A stretch of DNA of 64,000 nucleotides from Heliopora coerulea (Eukaryota; Cnidaria; Anthozoa; Scleralcyonacea; Helioporidae), in contig JASJOG010000007.1 in assembly GCA_030142905.1 (NCBI GenBank), positions 811,001 through 875,000 on the forward strand, read 5' to 3'. Positions within the stretch are counted from its first letter, which is position 1; every line of letters begins with the position of its first letter. The position numbers and the translations under genes were made by a program. The notes beneath the pieces were generated by a model. That model worked only from the letters and a program-made list of their open reading frames with translations, made no database searches and was not told the DNA's origin. Shown in pieces: positions 60,972-64,000 of the stretch.

Positions 60972-62392
60972 CACTCACATTTTCAAGTTTCTTGGGGCCA
61001 CCAATGAACGTGAAAAATACCGGAAAAATTGTATCCACGATACTCGAACCTTAATTTATCAAAGCTTGACCGTGCACTTGAATTCAGAAACTGGGTCCCA
61101 GCTACCCCTATGGTTTGACGGAGCCCCTGTTCAGCTCGTTTCGTTGTTTCTAGCTATTCCAGGTCATGGATTTTTGTAAATATGGTCATGGAAAAGTTAT
61201 GGAATTTTGATGGAGCAATAGTGCTCGAACCCTGAGAACCTTAGTCCCAGTTCTTACTGGAGGGAAGCGAGGCAAGCGAACCAGACCGGAACATAGGAAA
61301 TCGTGTCTAGTTGTTCTCGTCGCTCGCTTCCGGAGTGACCATGTATTCATTCATTAGGCCTGTAAGATCCTGAATATTTGGCCATCCTAAAAGTATGCGT
61401 TTGTAGATCAGCTTAAATTGGTTAAAGAGTTATTAAAGGCATGCGTCCTACACTTAGGACACCTCTGGAACAGAAAAAAAAGAAAAACAAAACAAATGAA
61501 AGGAAAAAGGAAAAACAATGACAGAACAAGGAACAAAAGAAAAAAATTCAGACGTTAAAGGGTTAAAGATAAGAATTTAGGCCACTGACACTCATATGCT
61601 AAACAACCGATCTGGAAGACAACATCAAAGTGCCGACACGTTCAACAGATTGAATAATTTATGTAAATTTTTTTGTTTATACGTATTTTTCCTGCAGTAG
61701 TAGAGTAAATGCAAGTGGCCTATTTAATAATTATTGGATTAGACTGAGCATGATGTCAAGAATTATCCAGACCAAGGTCAATGTTATCTGCTGAAGCCCG
61801 AAAGCTTAGGCGGATAACATTGACCGAGGTCTGGATAATTCTTAATATTATACGTAAGCCGAATCCAATATTTGTTTTATTATACATTCAAAATAGCGAT
61901 AGATGCCACAAAAAGATTTGAAGTAAAAAGACTCGTTCGATTAACTTCCCAAACTGCTGTAGGCCGTTTTTGCTGTTTTGTAATTTTCGCGGCCTTGAGG
62001 TGGTTACGTCATCGGCGCCCAATAATTTTCTTTGGACAGCTCCGTCGAATAATTCACAATATTCGGCATAAATGATGTATGGACTTCCGGTCATCGAGAA
62101 TTAACTGCTAGAAAGAAGAATGAAGTTTGAGTGTATAGTAAAGCCTGCTATTTGACAGGTATTGTGCTAGAAAACGCATTCCGGAGCCACGGCGTTAGTC
62201 GGGTTTAATGAAAGCACTGCATTCCGGTCAAACTACAACCAGTGACAAATTGGGCGGGAACACCTTACAAAATCGTTACTCTGACCAATATAACAGTCCC
62301 CCGTTCTCAGAAAAATCACAGAAGTGACGTTTGTTGACCACTCAACATTGAAAACAGGGGGAGAGAGAGAGAAGGCTGGTAGTTTGCGAGGA
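60972..62392. mobile_element. 1.4-kb composite insertion in intron 4, only in copy 2
   Basis: Copy 1 runs straight across this point at about 16,230. The insert holds CATGGAAA repeats, an A-rich MITE-like block (61,436-61,566) and a fold-back element (61,732-61,870). I could not define single terminal repeats for the whole insert, so it may be several nested events. Confidence 0.55.
61732..61870. repeat. Fold-back element
   Basis: Arms of nearly 60 bases (61,732-61,790 and 61,811-61,870) share TATTGGATT, AAGAATTATCCAGACC and GGTCAATGTTATC in inverted order around a 20-base centre (CTGAAGCCCGAAAGCTTAGG). Confidence 0.7.
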
Positions 62393-62669
62393 TGTGTATC
62401 CCGCTAATTACGTCATTGATCGTGTGATTTTGTCGTGTGTGTCGCGTGGGTCATGTCCCGTGTGAAGCAGCCTTAACTCAGTTTTAAGTAGGATCACCAC
62501 TTATGGATATCTCCCCGAAAATATAATAGTATAGAATCAGATGTGATCACCGCATAATGTCGGATATCTCCCCGAAACTTAAATAATATAAAAATTATGG
62601 AGGGTCGACGCACAAAGTGGGTATATCTGGCCACGTTGGTTCTCCTCTATTCTCTCCGTTCTTCAGGGG

Positions 62670-63985
62670 CACAACCAGGAATTTCAATGGGCAGGGGTCG
62701 GATGGTAGTATCAAGGTACCGTCGGGGCCATTTAGATCACTTCTAGTTAAACACGGAGCGATCGCATAAGAAGAGGCTGAGTTTCTCAGCCTATCAATTA
62801 TGATTAATGAAAGGTTGCATGTTATTGGTCAATTGACTTCAGACTAATTTCCGGTGGACGAAAATCACGTTCAATTGAGGAGAATATAGGAGATGAATTT
62901 GTTTGCAATGACTTTGCTGCCTGGATAGTATTTTGCGCCTGTTGGCCATTCGAACTGTTTTGACTGAGCCAACAATCCAAGAGCAATTCCATCACTTCAA
63001 TATTTCCTGCCGCTTTTCTCACGGTGTTGATCTTTTTACGTACTTCTACCAAGCGCCCTTCCTCATCGCGTTTCACTTCCATTTTGAAGCCGTAGTAGGC
63101 CTTGGTCTCTTTAATTGCAGTTTTATTCTTCTGGTAGTAGGCTTTATTGCGATCATACTTGCTAAGCCTCGCAGAAAGCGGAGTTGTGCTTTGCGCAGAG
63201 GTAGAAGTCCGAGCTGTCGGATGAGAGCAACCGAGCATATTTGCCACAAATGAATTTGAAAGTGGCGCCAGTTTTTGTTTATATTTATAATATTACAAGC
63301 TTCAAAAATGCGCCAAAAAGAATACAAATGGCTATGACACATCGTGGTCGTAATAAAATGTGAATCGTGCCCAAACACTGCGCGGGTAGGATGACTATAA
63401 GTGAATGAAGATGCGAAGGACGTCTCGAATGATTATAATACGACGTATAACAACCAGAAAAATCAGTAAATGTGGCATGTTCAGCCATTTATTGCTTGAT
63501 ATATTGTTTAGCTGTATTTTAAAAGCACATTTTAAAAGTATTTCCGTAAGCTTTAGGCTCTAGGACACGCTTGTGGAGCTCTACGCTGTCCAGTTCGGTC
63601 ACACTTCAACGTGTTAGCCATTTTGAAACATGCAACCGCCATACGAAGCCAGAAATGTCGGAGGAGCTTACCGTTTTATAGCGTCGCTCCGTGTTTAAGT
63701 AGATTTACGTGGCTTTGGGAAATGAAGGCAAAAAGCTATCACTCAAAGGATACATATAAAGTTTGTCACAGAAAGGGCTAGGGTCGGATGACAGTATCAA
63801 GGCACCGTTGAGACGATTCTGATCATTTTGAATGCAGTAAATAATTATACGTGGCTTTGGGAAGTGAGGGCAAAAAGCTGTCACTAAAAGGGTACACATA
63901 AGATTTCCCACAAAAGGGCTAGGGTTGCGACTACTAGCTCCCCCCCCCCCCACACACACACACACACACCTCTAGTTGCACTCCT
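62670..63985 (+). repeat. Dispersed repeat, intron 4 of copy 2, interrupted and partly duplicated
   Basis: Counterpart of 16,515-16,735, split by the TTAA-flanked element. Right of it, 63,699-63,840 and 63,841-63,985 are two diverged versions of the same ACGTGGCTTTGGGAA... unit. Ends in a C run and (CA)n. Confidence 0.6.
62751..63694. mobile_element. 944-bp TTAA-flanked DNA transposon, only in copy 2
   Basis: Terminal inverted repeats ACACGGAGCGA and its mirror TCGCTCCGTGT, flanked by TTAA at 62,747-62,750 and 63,695-63,698. The empty site with a single TTAA is at 16,597-16,600 in copy 1. TTAA duplication is the mark of piggyBac and Kolobok elements. The interior has overlapping open frames (141 codons on minus 62,822-63,247; 106 codons on plus) with no recognisable transposase, so it is probably non-autonomous. 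Confidence 0.8.
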
Positions 63986-64000
63986 GTCTGTTTACCCTCT

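Larger units (their letters stand above)
43832..64000. repeat. Second copy of a tandem segmental duplication of 1-16,761
   Basis: From about 43,832 the sequence follows 1 onward with an offset of 43,832 bases, growing to 44,762 at the cyclase start, with a few percent divergence and discrete insertions. The homology reaches the right window edge in intron 4 of the cyclase gene (64,000 matches about 16,761). The left limit cannot be fixed because base 1 is already inside copy 1. Confidence 0.95.

Overview
This is eukaryotic (metazoan) DNA: AT-rich, with intron-rich genes using GT-AG splice sites, tRNA-derived SINEs, Tc1/mariner, pogo/Tigger and Penelope-like remnants, and degenerate TTAGGG arrays. 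The gene set (a natriuretic-peptide-receptor-type guanylate cyclase and an inactive-rhomboid relict) and the repeat families suggest an anthozoan cnidarian, probably a stony coral. That placement is inference; no species call is possible from the sequence alone.

Layout. (1) 1-12.2 kb is a repeat-rich 5' flank. (2) 12,278-29,728 (+) is a complete receptor guanylate cyclase in 22 exons (about 1172 aa by my splicing): signal peptide, ANF-receptor-type ectodomain, one membrane segment, kinase-homology domain, coiled-coil linker, guanylate cyclase domain and a unique C-terminal tail. (3) 32,799-38,214 (+) holds seven exons of an iRhom (inactive rhomboid). It lacks all N-terminal exons and carries a frameshift and an in-frame TGA before the last membrane segment, so it reads as a relict. 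(4) 38.2-43.8 kb has no recognised gene. (5) From about 43.83 kb to the window end the first 16.8 kb is repeated as a tandem segmental duplication, ending in a second guanylate cyclase gene whose first four exons (57,040-60,797) are visible. Its exon 5 should lie about 47 bases past the right edge.

The two cyclase genes would make cGMP from GTP in response to an extracellular ligand. Their visible ectodomain exons differ mainly by amino-acid-changing substitutions (28 changed bases non-synonymous against 6 synonymous, hand count), so the duplicates may be diverging in ligand recognition. The duplication also acts as a clock for transposons: a Tc1 element is present only in copy 1, while a 563-bp mariner, an 818-bp Tigger-like element, a 944-bp TTAA-flanked element and a 1.4-kb composite insert are present only in copy 2, each facing an empty site in the other copy.

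The least expected signal is a set of hammerhead ribozyme motifs. One at 47,945-47,988 (minus strand) has every canonical core base, three paired stems and a UC cleavage site, and lies in 230-bp direct repeats, as in retrozymes or the terminal repeats of Penelope-like elements. Several other repeat families here share the pattern CTGANGA - hairpin - GAAAC.
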